Part shown: positions 9,776-19,851 of the stretch, piece after piece
Layout of the letters: each line of letters begins with the position of its first letter
How positions within the stretch are numbered: the first letter of the stretch is position 1
Origin: Thorsellia anophelis DSM 18579
GTDB lineage: Bacteria > Pseudomonadota > Gammaproteobacteria > Enterobacterales > Thorselliaceae
Assembly: GCF_900111395.1 (NCBI RefSeq)
Contig: NZ_FOHV01000007.1
Coordinates: 1 to 64,000 of the forward strand
Direction: 5' to 3'
Length of the DNA: 64,000 nucleotides
Program-made: the position numbers and the translations under genes
Notes under the pieces: model-generated
Seen by the model: only the letters and a program-made list of their open reading frames with translations
What the model was told of the DNA's origin: nothing
Database searches by the model: none

Positions 9776-9814
9776 AAAAATGGCAGCGAGTATAATCATA
9801 TGCTGCCATTTTTA
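9776..9814. terminator. Bidirectional rho-independent terminator
   Basis: Perfect arms AAAAATGGCAGC (9776-9787) and GCTGCCATTTTT (9802-9813) enclose a 14-base loop, with A and T runs on both outer flanks. It can serve the lipoprotein gene on the plus strand and, 130 bases past its stop, tmk on the minus strand. Confidence 0.88.
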
Positions 9815-9941
9815 ATGTTAATTTTGCCCTGTATAACACTAATGATGCTTAAGCTCAATGTTTCGGTCTGATAGTTTGGAAGTTCGTAGAGTGTATGTGA
9901 TTGATTGCAATCTTGATAAGTTAAGTTCGAGGGCTCTTACA

Positions 9942-10586
9942 CTAATATGCTAACCATGTACGCATAACACTCTGAATTTCATCATTTACCGTTTCTATCG
10001 GCAAACTTGCGTCGATCGTTTTGATACTCTTATCGTTTTTAGCAAAACCTAAATATGCAGCTCTAACACGTTCAAAAAAAGACATTGCCTCTTGCTCAAT
10101 TCTATCTAGTTGACCTCGGTTACGGGCTCGTGCTAAGCCAATTTCGGGGGGAATATCTAGATATAAGGTAAGATCAGGTTTAAAATCTTCTAAAACGAGT
10201 GTTTTTAACGTATTCATAAATGTTGTATCAAATCCTCTTCCCGCTCCTTGATAAGCTTGTGATGAAAGATCATGTCTATCTCCAATCACAAATGCGCCAC
10301 GTGCTAAGGCAGGTTTGATAATGTTTTCTACTAACTGGATTCTGGCAGCATAAAGCACGAGTAATTCGGCTTTATGAGTTAACACTTCGCCGTTAAGCTC
10401 TGCTTTAAAAATAGCTCTCAGTTTTTCAGCAAGTGGGGTTCCGCCTGGTTCTCTCGTCTGTACAATCTCGATTTGTTGCCCTTTAATCAGGCTGAGTGCT
10501 TCTATAGCTTTGACGATTTGAGCTTGAGCGTTGCTTTTCCCTGCACCCTCTAACCCCTCTACTACGATAAATTTTCCTTGTGTCAT
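9942..10586 (-). CDS. tmk: Thymidylate kinase
   Basis: Tmk phosphorylates dTMP to dTDP, an essential step in dTTP supply. The 214-residue protein has the P-loop GLEGAGKS (residues 10-17), the dTMP-binding [14 protein letters not shown], the [16 protein letters not shown] segment (the DR motif) and the LID-like [16 protein letters not shown]. It is the last gene of a minus-strand run pabC-mltG-tmk, the same order as in E. coli, where holB would follow. Here no holB follows; the next plus-coordinate gene is a convergent lipoprotein. Tmk starts about 110 bases after the mltG stop. Confidence 0.97.
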   Translation of the reverse strand: MTQGKFIVVEGLEGAGKSNAQAQIVKAIEALSLIKGQQIEIVQTREPGGTPLAEKLRAIFKAELNGEVLTHKAELLVLYAARIQLVENIIKPALARGAFVIGDRHDLSSQAYQGAGRGFDTTFMNTLKTLVLEDFKPDLTLYLDIPPEIGLARARNRGQLDRIEQEAMSFFERVRAAYLGFAKNDKSIKTIDASLPIETVNDEIQSVMRTWLAY

Positions 10587-10695
10587 AAGACCGCGCTTTC
10601 CTTTTTCTTTAGACTGTTAAAAGCCAAGATCTAGACTATACAAGATAATGGATTGTATTCTCTATAGTTTAGATCGTTAGATTGTTTAATCAATT

Positions 10696-11718
10696 TTATT
10701 TGTCTTTCAATCCTTTGATATATTTCTGTACGGCATTATTATGGCCTTTTAAATTTTCATTAAAAGTATGACCGCCTTTACCATCGGCAACAAAATATAA
10801 ATAGTTAGTTTGAGCTGGATGGGCCGCTGCTTCAATGGAAGCTTTACCTACTAAGCTAATTGCTGAAGGCGGTAATCCGTCAATTGTATAGGTATTATAT
10901 GCAGTTGGTGTTTGTAAGTCTTTTTTAGTGATATTACCATTATAAGCGCTTCCCATGCCGTAAATGACAGTTGGGTCAGTTTGTAGTCGCATATTTTTAT
11001 TCAAGCGATTGACAAACACTGAAGAAACAGTTTCTCTTTCGCTGGCAATTGCTGTTTCTTTTTCAATAATAGAGGCCATAATCAGCATTTCTTCTTTTGA
11101 TTTGTAGGGAAGATTTGGCGCTTTATTTGCCCAAGCACTATCAAGTGCAGCATTAAGGTTAGCATGTGACCGTTTTAAAATGTCAACATCCGAGGTATTA
11201 GCAGTATAGAGATAGGTATCTGGGTATATCCAACCTTCTGGAAAAGTAGATTCAGGTAGGTCTAGAACTTTGCGAATATTTTCATAAGAGTAGTCAGTCA
11301 ATGTATGTTTAATATGAGGTGCTTTAGAAAGTGTTTCAAGCGCATCACTCAGACGAGTACCTTCTGTAAAACGGATTGAAAACTGAGCTTCTTTTCCTGC
11401 CACAAATTGTTCTAATAATGCTCTTGTTGTGAGATTAGGGGCAATACGATACGTCCCAGCTTTAGTTTTTGCTAGTTCTGGCTCTAATCTTAATAACCAC
11501 TGAAACCATTTAGCTGATTCAGGTGCAATGATGTTTTGCTCGACGAGTAGAGATTCAAGCGCTTGACGACCTGTGCCAGGTTTGATTTCTAAAATTAGCT
11601 CTTCGGTAATTAAAATAGGTGCTTTGCCAAGGGCAATTACTTTTTGATAAGCCATATTTAGGCATGCAAGTAGCGCAAGTAGAGCAAAAAAACAAATAAT
11701 CAGAAAACGTTTTACCAT
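10696..11718 (-). CDS. mltG: Endolytic transglycosylase MltG (YceG)
   Basis: MltG cleaves nascent peptidoglycan strands at the inner membrane and is thought to set glycan length. The protein starts with a cytoplasmic KR and one membrane segment (FLIICFFALLALLACLNMA), then a LysM-like part (ILEIKPGTGRQALESLLVEQN) and the YceG catalytic domain with ASIIEKETAI (catalytic Glu), VFVNRLNKNMRLQTDPTVIYG and NTYTIDGLPPSAISLVG. ATG 11718 gives 340 residues, equal to E. coli; an in-frame TTG ten codons upstream is possible but less likely. It sits between pabC and tmk in the conserved order. Confidence 0.95.
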   Translation of the reverse strand: MVKRFLIICFFALLALLACLNMAYQKVIALGKAPILITEELILEIKPGTGRQALESLLVEQNIIAPESAKWFQWLLRLEPELAKTKAGTYRIAPNLTTRALLEQFVAGKEAQFSIRFTEGTRLSDALETLSKAPHIKHTLTDYSYENIRKVLDLPESTFPEGWIYPDTYLYTANTSDVDILKRSHANLNAALDSAWANKAPNLPYKSKEEMLIMASIIEKETAIASERETVSSVFVNRLNKNMRLQTDPTVIYGMGSAYNGNITKKDLQTPTAYNTYTIDGLPPSAISLVGKASIEAAAHPAQTNYLYFVADGKGGHTFNENLKGHNNAVQKYIKGLKDK

Positions 11719-11812
11719 AGTTTTTGTTTGTTCCAAACTGAATGTCAATAATTAGCTCATCGCGTGGTGCAAATGAGCCATAGCAATACAAAGTCGAAAT
11801 ATACAGATATCA

Positions 11813-12679
11813 CTATTTCCCAGCAAGCAATTGTGGGAAAAGGTAAGGCCAAGCTTCTCTTTTAAGGGGCGAATAAAACCATCTTTGCGTTGGTGAGACA
11901 ACGACATGATTAATTGGAATTAATGGCATTAATGCATTGCTTAACATAACCTCATCAGCATTTTGTAATGTTTCAATAGGTTCCCGAACAATTTCTATCT
12001 GCGCAAAACCCGATTTATTGAGATGATCTATGACTCTTTGTCTCATCAAACCATTAATGCCGCATTGACTCACATCAGGAGTAAATATTTTATCCCCTTT
12101 GCGCCAGAAAATATTAGAAGCTGAGGCTTCAACGATACAACCCTCACTATCTAATACAATACAATCTTGAAATACTGATTTTTCTAATTCACGTTTAATC
12201 AAGACTTGATCTAGGCGATTTAAGTGTTTTATTCCTGCTGTATGGGGAGTATGTCCTAATCTAATCGGACTAATATTGACATCGATTCCCGTTTTTTGCC
12301 AACCTAAATAGTGTGAAGGAAAAGGTGTTAGAGAAACGATTCTATTGATATGATTACAGCCAAGTGGACTATAGCCTCGTTCGCCCTCTGCTCTTGTCAG
12401 TATGATTTTTAATACAGCTTCATTTGCAAGCGCAGTATTATTTTCAGCGCGCATTAAGGCAAATGCTTCCATCGCAATAAATTCGGCTAAGGTATCCCAA
12501 TTTATGTCTGGAAAGTGAAGTCTTTCACAGTCATCATGCAAGCGTGCTATATGAAAATCAAAATAGAGCACATTTTGGTTAATAACATGTGCTGTTGTGA
12601 AACATCCATCACCGTACTGAAGCCCTCTATCTAATGCGCTGATATGTGTAGTTTGTATACCATTAATCATCATTGCCAT
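11813..12679 (-). CDS. pabC: Aminodeoxychorismate lyase
   Basis: PabC is a PLP enzyme that converts 4-amino-4-deoxychorismate to p-aminobenzoate and pyruvate for folate synthesis. The 288 residues (E. coli 269) show the fold-type IV pattern: GLQYGDGCFTTAHV near 19, the PLP Lys151 in AGIKHLNRLDQVLI, and GCIVEASASNIFWRKGD with INGLMRQRVIDHL behind it. It is the first gene of the pabC-mltG-tmk run; fabF, which often precedes pabC, is absent. The ribosome site is weak, so the start could be the ATG three codons further in (MINGIQ). Confidence 0.94.
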   Translation of the reverse strand: MAMMINGIQTTHISALDRGLQYGDGCFTTAHVINQNVLYFDFHIARLHDDCERLHFPDINWDTLAEFIAMEAFALMRAENNTALANEAVLKIILTRAEGERGYSPLGCNHINRIVSLTPFPSHYLGWQKTGIDVNISPIRLGHTPHTAGIKHLNRLDQVLIKRELEKSVFQDCIVLDSEGCIVEASASNIFWRKGDKIFTPDVSQCGINGLMRQRVIDHLNKSGFAQIEIVREPIETLQNADEVMLSNALMPLIPINHVVVSPTQRWFYSPLKREAWPYLFPQLLAGK

Positions 12680-13355
12680 AAAGAATTACTCTGTTTTATA
12701 TTATTTGAATTATTATCTAAGTACTTATTTAACAAGAATTAATTGAGATGCTCAATGTATGTTCGATAATGTACTTGCTTATTTATTTGTTACTTACTAT
12801 TTGTTTGATTATGTCATTTACTATGGAGTATTTAAAACCTTATATTTAAGGTTGAATCAAAATTAGTGCTTATCACAATTATAGCTAAGTAATGAAAGTG
12901 GGTATGTGATAAACTATTTAACAGCATAGTTAAAATAGTGTAGACAGATGAATATCTACTTAGGAGAACATGTTTAAACCCATGTAGTTGAATCTATCGA
13001 TGCTTGCAAGATATTTATACAAGTTGATGCTAATCTAAAAGTTAAACATAAATAGGCGCTAGCTAATTTATGTGTTTTTTCAATAGTTATCACTTTGTGT
13101 ATAAATGTATCTCTGTGACTATAATAACGTATTTTTAGGGTTATGATAACAAAAGATAGTTGTCTTACTTAAATAAAATTTAACTGAGTTTTATCTAACA
13201 CCTGCAATGTGCATATTTATTCTTGATTTTCAGATGTATGTATTTAATGTAAAGAACAGGTTTTAATTTCAAATGAAATTAATTCAAGGATCTATAATCT
13301 TTTTTGGTGATTTTTTGCACTCTTATGCCAAATCATTTTTTAATAGGGGTTAAAC
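12680..13355. other. Divergent intergenic region of about 680 bp, no feature recognised
   Basis: This long gap separates divergent pabC and an aldo-keto reductase. It is very AT-rich and has stops in all frames. I see no tRNA, no convincing hairpin with a T run and no riboswitch pattern. It must hold promoters for both neighbours; the length leaves room for a small RNA that I cannot identify by eye. Confidence 0.4.
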
Positions 13356-14348
13356 ATGCCACAGAAATTTGCACTAAAACAGTACTTACCAAATAGCAGC
13401 CGCTTAGTTTATGGGTGTATGGGATTAGGGGGGAATTGGCAACGATTACCGTTAACAGATGGGGATATTAAACAAGCACATGCTGTTGTTGAGACTGCAT
13501 TAGAGGCAGGAATGACGTTATTTGACCATGCGGATATTTATACGCATGGTAATGCAGAAGAAACCTTCTCTCATCTATTTAAGCAAAATCCAGCTTTACG
13601 GTCAAAAATGGTTTTACAAACAAAATGCAGCATTCGATTTGCTGATGAACAACATGTAGGACGTTATGATCAATCTAAATCCTATATTTTAAAAGCGGTT
13701 GATGCTTCTTTAAAACGTTTAGGTACAGAGTATATTGATATTTTATTATTACATAGACCAGATGCATTAATGGAACCTGAGGAAGTGGCGCTAGCTTTTG
13801 AACAATTATTAAAAAGTGGGAAAGTTCGCCATTTTGGTGTTTCAAATATGCATTCTGGTCAAATTAAATTATTATCACGGGCGCTTGAGGTTCCATTAAT
13901 TGTTAATCAGCTTGAGTTGAGTTTATTGAAACATGACTGGGTAGATGCAGGAACAACGTTTAATGATGATCAATCTAAAACTAACCGTGTATTAGGTGAT
14001 ACAATTGAACATTGCCGTTTAGAAAACATCCAACTTCAAGCTTGGGGCTCAATGGCAAATGGACTTTATACAGGTGCTAAGATTGATTCAAATCGATTCA
14101 ATGACAAGCAAAATGCTGCGCTGTTAGCAACAAAAGAGCTCGTTACAAATTTAGCAAATTTGTATGGAGTTGGTAAAGAGGCGATTGTGCTGGCATGGCT
14201 ACTTAGGCATCCTGCTAAAATACAACCTGTGATTGGAACAGTTAACCTTGATCGGATTAAAGCATGTGCACAAGCTTTAACGTTAGAGCTTACTCGTGAG
14301 CAATGGTACCAATTGTATGTGACAGCAAGAGGACAGGCACTTCCATAA
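13356..14348 (+). CDS. ydhF: Aldo/keto reductase, YdhF-like
   Basis: A cytosolic NAD(P)H-dependent oxidoreductase of the AKR superfamily; the natural substrate is unknown. The 330 residues follow E. coli YdhF: LVYGCMGLGG near 17, FDHADIYTHGNAE with the catalytic Asp and Tyr, QTKCSIR with the Lys, and LLLHRPDALMEPEEVA with the His, so the Asp-Tyr-Lys-His tetrad is complete. SGKVRHFGVSN and the C-terminal PVIGTVNLDRIK nucleotide site are also present. AGGGG stands seven bases before the ATG. It is a single-gene unit with its own terminator. Confidence 0.93.
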   Translation: MPQKFALKQYLPNSSRLVYGCMGLGGNWQRLPLTDGDIKQAHAVVETALEAGMTLFDHADIYTHGNAEETFSHLFKQNPALRSKMVLQTKCSIRFADEQHVGRYDQSKSYILKAVDASLKRLGTEYIDILLLHRPDALMEPEEVALAFEQLLKSGKVRHFGVSNMHSGQIKLLSRALEVPLIVNQLELSLLKHDWVDAGTTFNDDQSKTNRVLGDTIEHCRLENIQLQAWGSMANGLYTGAKIDSNRFNDKQNAALLATKELVTNLANLYGVGKEAIVLAWLLRHPAKIQPVIGTVNLDRIKACAQALTLELTREQWYQLYVTARGQALP

Positions 14349-14379
14349 TGGTCGGTATATGTCATTATGTAATACTTTG

Positions 14380-14408
14380 GCGGTAAACTGTTTTACCGCT
14401 CTTTTATT
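14380..14408 (+). terminator. Rho-independent terminator of the aldo/keto reductase gene
   Basis: GCGGTAAA (14380-14387) and TTTACCGC (14392-14399) form an 8-bp stem with a four-base loop, followed by TCTTTTATTTCTTTTT. It lies 30 bases after the stop codon and just before rsmB. Confidence 0.88.
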
Positions 14409-14433
14409 TCTTTTTAAATTGATAGATGATTAA

Positions 14434-15753
14434 ATGAATTCAACGCAAACCTCTTACAATATCCGCAGCATTGCTGCTAAAACGCTCACTGAAGTCCTTG
14501 AAAAAGGCGCCTCACTTTCTACAGTTCTTCCTCTTATGCAACAGCAAGTTGTGGGTAAAGATAAAGGGTTGTTACAAGAGATCTGTTTTGGGGTGTTAAG
14601 ATCCCTGCCTGAACTAGATTGGTTTGCGTCTCAATTAATGGATAGACCACTTGATAAAAAACAAAAAAATATCCACTATTTAATTTTAGTCGGATTTTAT
14701 CAGCTTCACTATATGAGAGTGCCGGCTCATGCTGCGATTTCAGAAACTGTTAATGCAGTTGTGGCACTTAAAAGACCACAGTTAAAAGGATTAATTAATG
14801 GTGTATTAAGGCAATTTCAACGCCAGCATCCTATATTACTTGAACGCTTGGCGAACTTAGATGTTCGGTTTTGGCACCCTACGTGGCTACTAACAAAACT
14901 GAAACAAGCCTATCCATCAGAATGGAAGGCAATAGTTGAGGCAAATAATCAAAAACCACCTATGTGGCTTAGGGTCAATCCCGCAGCTTATGAGACACAA
15001 GCGTATCAAGCAGTATTAGCGGAGCGAGAAATCGAATCGCACATGCAGACTAATTTACCACAAGCATTATTATTAAATGAACCGATTGCTGTAGATAGAT
15101 TGCCAGAATTTAATGAAGGGGCGGTCACGGTCCAGGATCTTAATGCCCAATATGCGGTATCTCTTTTAGCACCACAAAATGATGAGCTTATTTTAGATTT
15201 ATGTGCAGCGCCTGGTGGTAAGACAACCCATATTTTAGAGGTTGCCCCTAAAGCAAATGTCATTGCGGTTGAATTAGATGAGAAAAGGGCTCTAAGAATT
15301 AAAGAGAATCTAAAGCGTCTACATCGTCATGCTGAAGTGATTATTGCTGACGGTACAAAGCCTAGTACATGGGTTGCAGGTCGGCAATTTAATAAAATTT
15401 TACTGGATGCACCTTGCTCAGCAACAGGTGTCATTAGACGACACCCAGATATTAAATGGCTAAGGCGCTCAACTGATATTGCCGATTTGGTTACAACACA
15501 ATATGAACTATTGAACGCAATTTGGCCATATTTAAAATCAGGCGGGACTTTAATTTATGTGACATGTTCAATCTTACCTGAAGAGAATGATCAGCAAATT
15601 AAATCCTTCTTAGCAAAGCATGCTGATGCAGAACATCATCCTCTTAATTTGCCTGTTGGCATGTTTGGTGCCGAACGCGCTTTAGGATTACAATTACTAC
15701 CTAAAGCTAATATGGGAGATGGATTTTATTACGCAAAATTAGTAAAAAAATAA
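14434..15753 (+). CDS. rsmB: 16S rRNA (cytosine-967-C5)-methyltransferase
   Basis: RsmB methylates C967 of 16S rRNA with S-adenosylmethionine. The 439-residue protein starts with a NusB-like RNA-binding domain (about 1-150, NIRSIAAKTLTEVLEKGASL) and ends with the Rossmann methyltransferase. The SAM motif LCAAPGGKTTHILE, the DAPCSATGVIRRHPDIKW motif with one conserved Cys and the VTCSILPEEN motif with the catalytic Cys are all present. In enterobacteria rsmB follows def and fmt and precedes trkA; here none of these is adjacent, so the gene has moved out of that cluster. Confidence 0.96.
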   Translation: MNSTQTSYNIRSIAAKTLTEVLEKGASLSTVLPLMQQQVVGKDKGLLQEICFGVLRSLPELDWFASQLMDRPLDKKQKNIHYLILVGFYQLHYMRVPAHAAISETVNAVVALKRPQLKGLINGVLRQFQRQHPILLERLANLDVRFWHPTWLLTKLKQAYPSEWKAIVEANNQKPPMWLRVNPAAYETQAYQAVLAEREIESHMQTNLPQALLLNEPIAVDRLPEFNEGAVTVQDLNAQYAVSLLAPQNDELILDLCAAPGGKTTHILEVAPKANVIAVELDEKRALRIKENLKRLHRHAEVIIADGTKPSTWVAGRQFNKILLDAPCSATGVIRRHPDIKWLRRSTDIADLVTTQYELLNAIWPYLKSGGTLIYVTCSILPEENDQQIKSFLAKHADAEHHPLNLPVGMFGAERALGLQLLPKANMGDGFYYAKLVKK

Positions 15754-15954
15754 AAAACAGGTAAGGTTAAAAACGTGTGAATCTAACTCATCAGTTTTTT
15801 GAAGGGGAATTTTCCACGCTAAAACAATTTTCGAACAACCATTGTAATAAAAATAAAAAGTGGTAGTCTTACCGTATTGATATAAGGCTCTTAGTATTGT
15901 ACCCGGTTTGATTTTTATTCTTTTAAACACAGATGAATCTGGAAGGTGAACAGT

Positions 15955-16347
15955 ATGTATGAAAATTTAAAAAGTCTTGGAATTGAAGAACCCACTCAAA
16001 TTGATAGATATAGTCTTCGACAAGAAGCGAGTAATGATATCTTAAAGATTTATTTTCATAAGCAAAAAGGCGAGTTATTTGCAAAAAGTGTTAAATTCAA
16101 GTACCCACGTATGAAACGCACTATTCGCATACATGAAGGCCAAAAAGAAGAGTTAAAAATAATTGATGAAATTCATCCAATTTTAAATCAAATTATTGAA
16201 GAATTAGATATTTTATGCATGCGTGAGCAGCAAGAAGTCGATCTTAAACGTAAAATTCTGCATGATTTAAGGCACTTGGAAAATGTTGTTGCGAGCAAAA
16301 TAAACGAAATAGAAAGTGACTTAAATCGACTTTTAAATGATAAATAA
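15955..16347 (+). CDS. yaeH: UPF0325/YaeH-family protein
   Basis: A small conserved cytosolic protein of unknown function found in enterobacteria and relatives. The 130 residues align nearly end to end with E. coli Yae[14 protein letters not shown] at the start, [33 protein letters not shown] and [15 protein letters not shown]. The charged last 40 residues look helical, possibly a coiled coil. ATG 15955 fits the family start and has GGAAGGTG upstream; an in-frame GTG nine bases earlier is disfavoured. It stands alone between rsmB and cyaA. Confidence 0.93.
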   Translation: MYENLKSLGIEEPTQIDRYSLRQEASNDILKIYFHKQKGELFAKSVKFKYPRMKRTIRIHEGQKEELKIIDEIHPILNQIIEELDILCMREQQEVDLKRKILHDLRHLENVVASKINEIESDLNRLLNDK

Positions 16348-16506
16348 ACTAGTCTGGTTGTGTTTAGGTCATTTCTAAATGCAATTACTGATTAATATGC
16401 TCTATAAATAACACTAAAGAATTATTTATTAACAAAAACTCTCTTATAAATTGTTAATTAGGTATTTAGAATAAATTGTTTAGATTAAGAAATTGGTTGG
16501 GAATGT

Positions 16507-19200
16507 GTGCATATTTATTTTGAGCGATTAAAACAGCGAATTGATGCTGTCAATCAATTGCGAATTGAGCGTGCTCTTGAAGGCATGCCGGAGTCTTTTC
16601 GCCTCGTATATCAACTCATTCCTCTATTTATTCATTTTAATCATCCGGCAATGCCGGGTTATTTACAACATGGTGTACCCTCAGGCGTTGCTGGTTTTAT
16701 GCCTAATGATGATGATATCACTAGGCTGTTAGAACATGTAGACTCCTTACTTAATGATCCTGAATTTTCACTTCAAACTTTTTGTGAATCTTCAGAGTAC
16801 ATTAATCTAGTTTCCTCTCGCGCAAGTGCTGATTTACAAGCCCCTATTATTGGTATCTATTCAATGGGGAGCACTTCATTTTTAGGTCAAAATAGTTTCT
16901 CTGATTTAGATATATGGATTTGTCATCAATCTTGGTTATCTGAACATGAAATTGAACAACTTGCACATAAATGTTCATTGCTTGAGTCATGGGCAAATAC
17001 ACTCAATATTAAACTAACACTTTTTTTGGTAGATGAAAATCGATTCAGACACAAACAAAGCGGCTCTCTTGATGAAGAGGATTGTGGTACCTCACAGCAT
17101 TATTTATTGCTAGATGAGTTTTACCGCTCAGCAGTAAGACTCGCAGGTAAAAGGTTGCTTTGGTATTTGATTCCTACCGAAGAAGAAGAACACTATGATG
17201 AATATGTCACCTATCTTTATTCACAAGGAATATTAGCGCCTAATGAATGGCTTGATTTTGGGGGGATGGGAGCGCTCTCTGCTAAAGAATATTTTGGTGC
17301 CAGTTTATGGCAACTGTATAAAAGTATTGATTCACCTTATAAAGCTGTGATTAAAAGTTTATTATTAGAGGCTTATTTTGCTGATTATCCAAATACCACG
17401 TTGCTAGCCATGGAAATTAAAAGCCATCTTCATAAGGGGGAAATTATTTCTTCTGGATTAGATGCTTATGTGATTATGTTACGTAAAATTAGTCAGTATT
17501 TGGTCAGGCGAAACGATTATAAAAGGTTATCTTTAGTCAGGCGATGCTTCTATTTAAAAATTAATGAAATAGCTTCGTCAGAGGTGAGCTTAATAGAGCA
17601 AGGCAGCCCGAAAACAAGTTGGCGTAAACGACATATTATGCAACTAGTGCAAAGCTGGGGTTGGGGGGAAGAAGAGATTCTATTTTTAGATAACCGATCA
17701 AACTGGAAAATTGAACAAGTCAAAGAAGCGTACGATGAAATTTTGCATGCAGTAATGGAAAGCTTTAGGAACTTAATTCGTTTTGCAAGGCAACAAGATA
17801 TTAGTGTCAGTGCCAGCCCTAAAGATATCAGTATATTAACTAGAAAGCTTTATGCAGCTTATGAACAATTACCTGGCAAAATAACGCTTATTAACCCTCA
17901 AATCTCTCCAAATTTAGCTGAAAGGCATTTAACGTTTATTCCAGTCTCAAAGGGTAAAGTTAACCGTACTGGTTGGTATCTTTTTAATAGAGCCCCTACA
18001 CCTTTTCAAATGTTAGGAAGTCGAACGATTGAGTATAGCCTGTATATTAGTAAATTAGTGGTGTGGAGTTATTTTAATGGGCTTTGGGATGAGTCGACTC
18101 ATATACATATTTTTAATGCTCCTAAAAGGCAGCGTCAAAAAATCACTCAATTTTATGAAGATATTAAGCGGACTTTATCAAAAAATATTGCACCCGCTTC
18201 TCCTTCTGCACTGTATGGGCCAGCGGAAATTAGAGAGATAATGATTTGTCTTAATCTTGAGGACGATCCTACACATTTGCTATCAGATGACCAGTTGTTA
18301 GAGTCTTACCCTAATAAGTCTCAACGCTCAATGCTTGCGTTTGATTATTACGGCAAACCTATTGCACTAGTTGGGAGTGTTGATGTTGTTTTTCGCAATA
18401 GTTGGGATGAAATTCGAACGCTAAATTTTACTGGAGAGAATTCTTTAATTGAGTCATTAGAATCAATCCTAGCAAAAATGCATCAATATGCGCTCACGCC
18501 TAGAGTATTAAAAGTATTTTGTTATAGTCAGCATTATGCGAGTGTAATTGCACAGGAAGTCGAGACGCTTTTTAATGAAGCAATTCATCTTCGATTAATC
18601 CATTCAATTAAAAAACACGCTACATCTATAAAAGCTTCTTCAATTGATACCACCCAAGGTTATGATAGTTTTAGTGGCCGGCCAATACTAAATTCACAGA
18701 GTGACATGAAAGCAGGGGTGAAATTAATTGTATGGGCAGAGCATACTTATGGGTTATTTTTTGAACGAAGAGGGGTTATGATTCGAAAATTAGAACGCAG
18801 CCAAGAATCATTTAAATATATTACTGAGCATAAGTTATCAATGTTGACTGGTAATAGACACAATAACGCACATTATTCAAAAATTAGCGATTTGGATGCT
18901 AAGGTAGTTGTACCTCCAATTATTGAAAGCTATGCATGCGAAGGGATTATTCAATTCTTTTTTGAGACAGAAGAAGGAAGTCAGCATTTTAATACTTATA
19001 TACTAGATGAACGTAATGAGGTTGATATTTTTTTAAATTGTGAAGGCTCCCAAGAGGATTTAGTTAAAGATGTCAGCCGATTTTATTCTGCGTCTCATGA
19101 GCGCTTTACGTCATCTTCCCATATCATGAGCTTCAACTTACCCCAGTTTTATCGAGTTAAAGTACAAGGCAGTACCCAGACAATACTACCTTATGACTAG
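16507..19200 (+). CDS. cyaA: Adenylate cyclase, class I
   Basis: CyaA makes cAMP from ATP; cAMP with CRP controls catabolic genes such as the lamB promoter later in this window. The 897 residues follow the enterobacterial class I enzyme (848 in E. coli): a nucleotidyltransferase core with GIYSMGSTSFLGQNSFSDLD (GS and DxD motif), DENRFRHKQSGSL, and the C-terminal regulatory region ending in FNLPQFYRVKV. Two extra segments relative to E. coli are seen, around EVSLIEQGSPKTS and around SIDTTQGYDSFSGRPILN. The start is GTG with GGGA just upstream; E. coli cyaA also uses a weak start (TTG), which limits its expression. It converges on cyaY. Confidence 0.97.
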   Translation: MHIYFERLKQRIDAVNQLRIERALEGMPESFRLVYQLIPLFIHFNHPAMPGYLQHGVPSGVAGFMPNDDDITRLLEHVDSLLNDPEFSLQTFCESSEYINLVSSRASADLQAPIIGIYSMGSTSFLGQNSFSDLDIWICHQSWLSEHEIEQLAHKCSLLESWANTLNIKLTLFLVDENRFRHKQSGSLDEEDCGTSQHYLLLDEFYRSAVRLAGKRLLWYLIPTEEEEHYDEYVTYLYSQGILAPNEWLDFGGMGALSAKEYFGASLWQLYKSIDSPYKAVIKSLLLEAYFADYPNTTLLAMEIKSHLHKGEIISSGLDAYVIMLRKISQYLVRRNDYKRLSLVRRCFYLKINEIASSEVSLIEQGSPKTSWRKRHIMQLVQSWGWGEEEILFLDNRSNWKIEQVKEAYDEILHAVMESFRNLIRFARQQDISVSASPKDISILTRKLYAAYEQLPGKITLINPQISPNLAERHLTFIPVSKGKVNRTGWYLFNRAPTPFQMLGSRTIEYSLYISKLVVWSYFNGLWDESTHIHIFNAPKRQRQKITQFYEDIKRTLSKNIAPASPSALYGPAEIREIMICLNLEDDPTHLLSDDQLLESYPNKSQRSMLAFDYYGKPIALVGSVDVVFRNSWDEIRTLNFTGENSLIESLESILAKMHQYALTPRVLKVFCYSQHYASVIAQEVETLFNEAIHLRLIHSIKKHATSIKASSIDTTQGYDSFSGRPILNSQSDMKAGVKLIVWAEHTYGLFFERRGVMIRKLERSQESFKYITEHKLSMLTGNRHNNAHYSKISDLDAKVVVPPIIESYACEGIIQFFFETEEGSQHFNTYILDERNEVDIFLNCEGSQEDLVKDVSRFYSASHERFTSSSHIMSFNLPQFYRVKVQGSTQTILPYD

Positions 19201-19232
19201 ACTAATATTTGATTTGAGTTTGAGTCATATTA

Positions 19233-19559
19233 TTATTCAAACCTAAGGGTATCGCCTGATTGCTTAGAGGCTGCTTCGGATAAAAGGTCTAAAAAAGGCT
19301 CTCCAGTCCTAACACAATACCAGCCCTGTTTATCTTCATTAAATCCAAAATGATGACCATTGAATTTTGTGGCCATCCAAATTTGATGTAAGGGTTCTTG
19401 TTTATTTAAAATAATCTTACTGCCCTCAGGAAAGCTGATTGTCAAGATTCCTGATTGGAACTCATAATCAATATCGGCATCCCCCGTATAGGAATCTAAT
19501 TGATCTTCTATTTGATGCATTAAGCTATCAACTTTTTCATGGTATTCAAAATCTTGCAT
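19233..19559 (-). CDS. cyaY: Frataxin-like iron-binding protein CyaY
   Basis: CyaY binds iron through acidic residues and modulates IscS in Fe-S cluster assembly. The 108 residues match the family: MQDFEYHEKVD at the start, an acidic first helix, DSYTGDADIDYEFQSGIL and the conserved ILNKQEPLHQIWMATK, with the tail FLDLLSEAASKQSGDTLRF. ATG 19559 is chosen over a start 28 codons upstream because it fits family length and has GGGGA six bases before it. It is opposite to and just after cyaA, as in E. coli. The isc operon it would serve lies 18-24 kb away. Confidence 0.96.
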   Translation of the reverse strand: MQDFEYHEKVDSLMHQIEDQLDSYTGDADIDYEFQSGILTISFPEGSKIILNKQEPLHQIWMATKFNGHHFGFNEDKQGWYCVRTGEPFLDLLSEAASKQSGDTLRFE

Positions 19560-19851
19560 GTGTTCCCCATATAAATGAAATAAGTCAAAATAAACTGGAA
19601 GTATATAATGCGAGTATATCATATCAATCAGAAGAACATTCATTTTCCGATTTAATCTTAATTCAAATATTAGTCAATTATCATTAATTGAATGACGCAT
19701 TATAAAATGCTTATTAAAAAGATGAGAAAATAAAATGTAGGTTAACTCACTGCTTTATTATTCAGAGTTTGGTCTAGATACAACAATATGCTTGCATGCA
19801 TAAGCATGATTAATTATCATCACCGGAATATAAAAATTTAAAGGATATAGT

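Noticed and set aside
14066-14365. Minus-strand ORF of 99 codons
   Set aside because: Antisense to the aldo/keto reductase gene, whose catalytic motifs are all intact in the plus frame.
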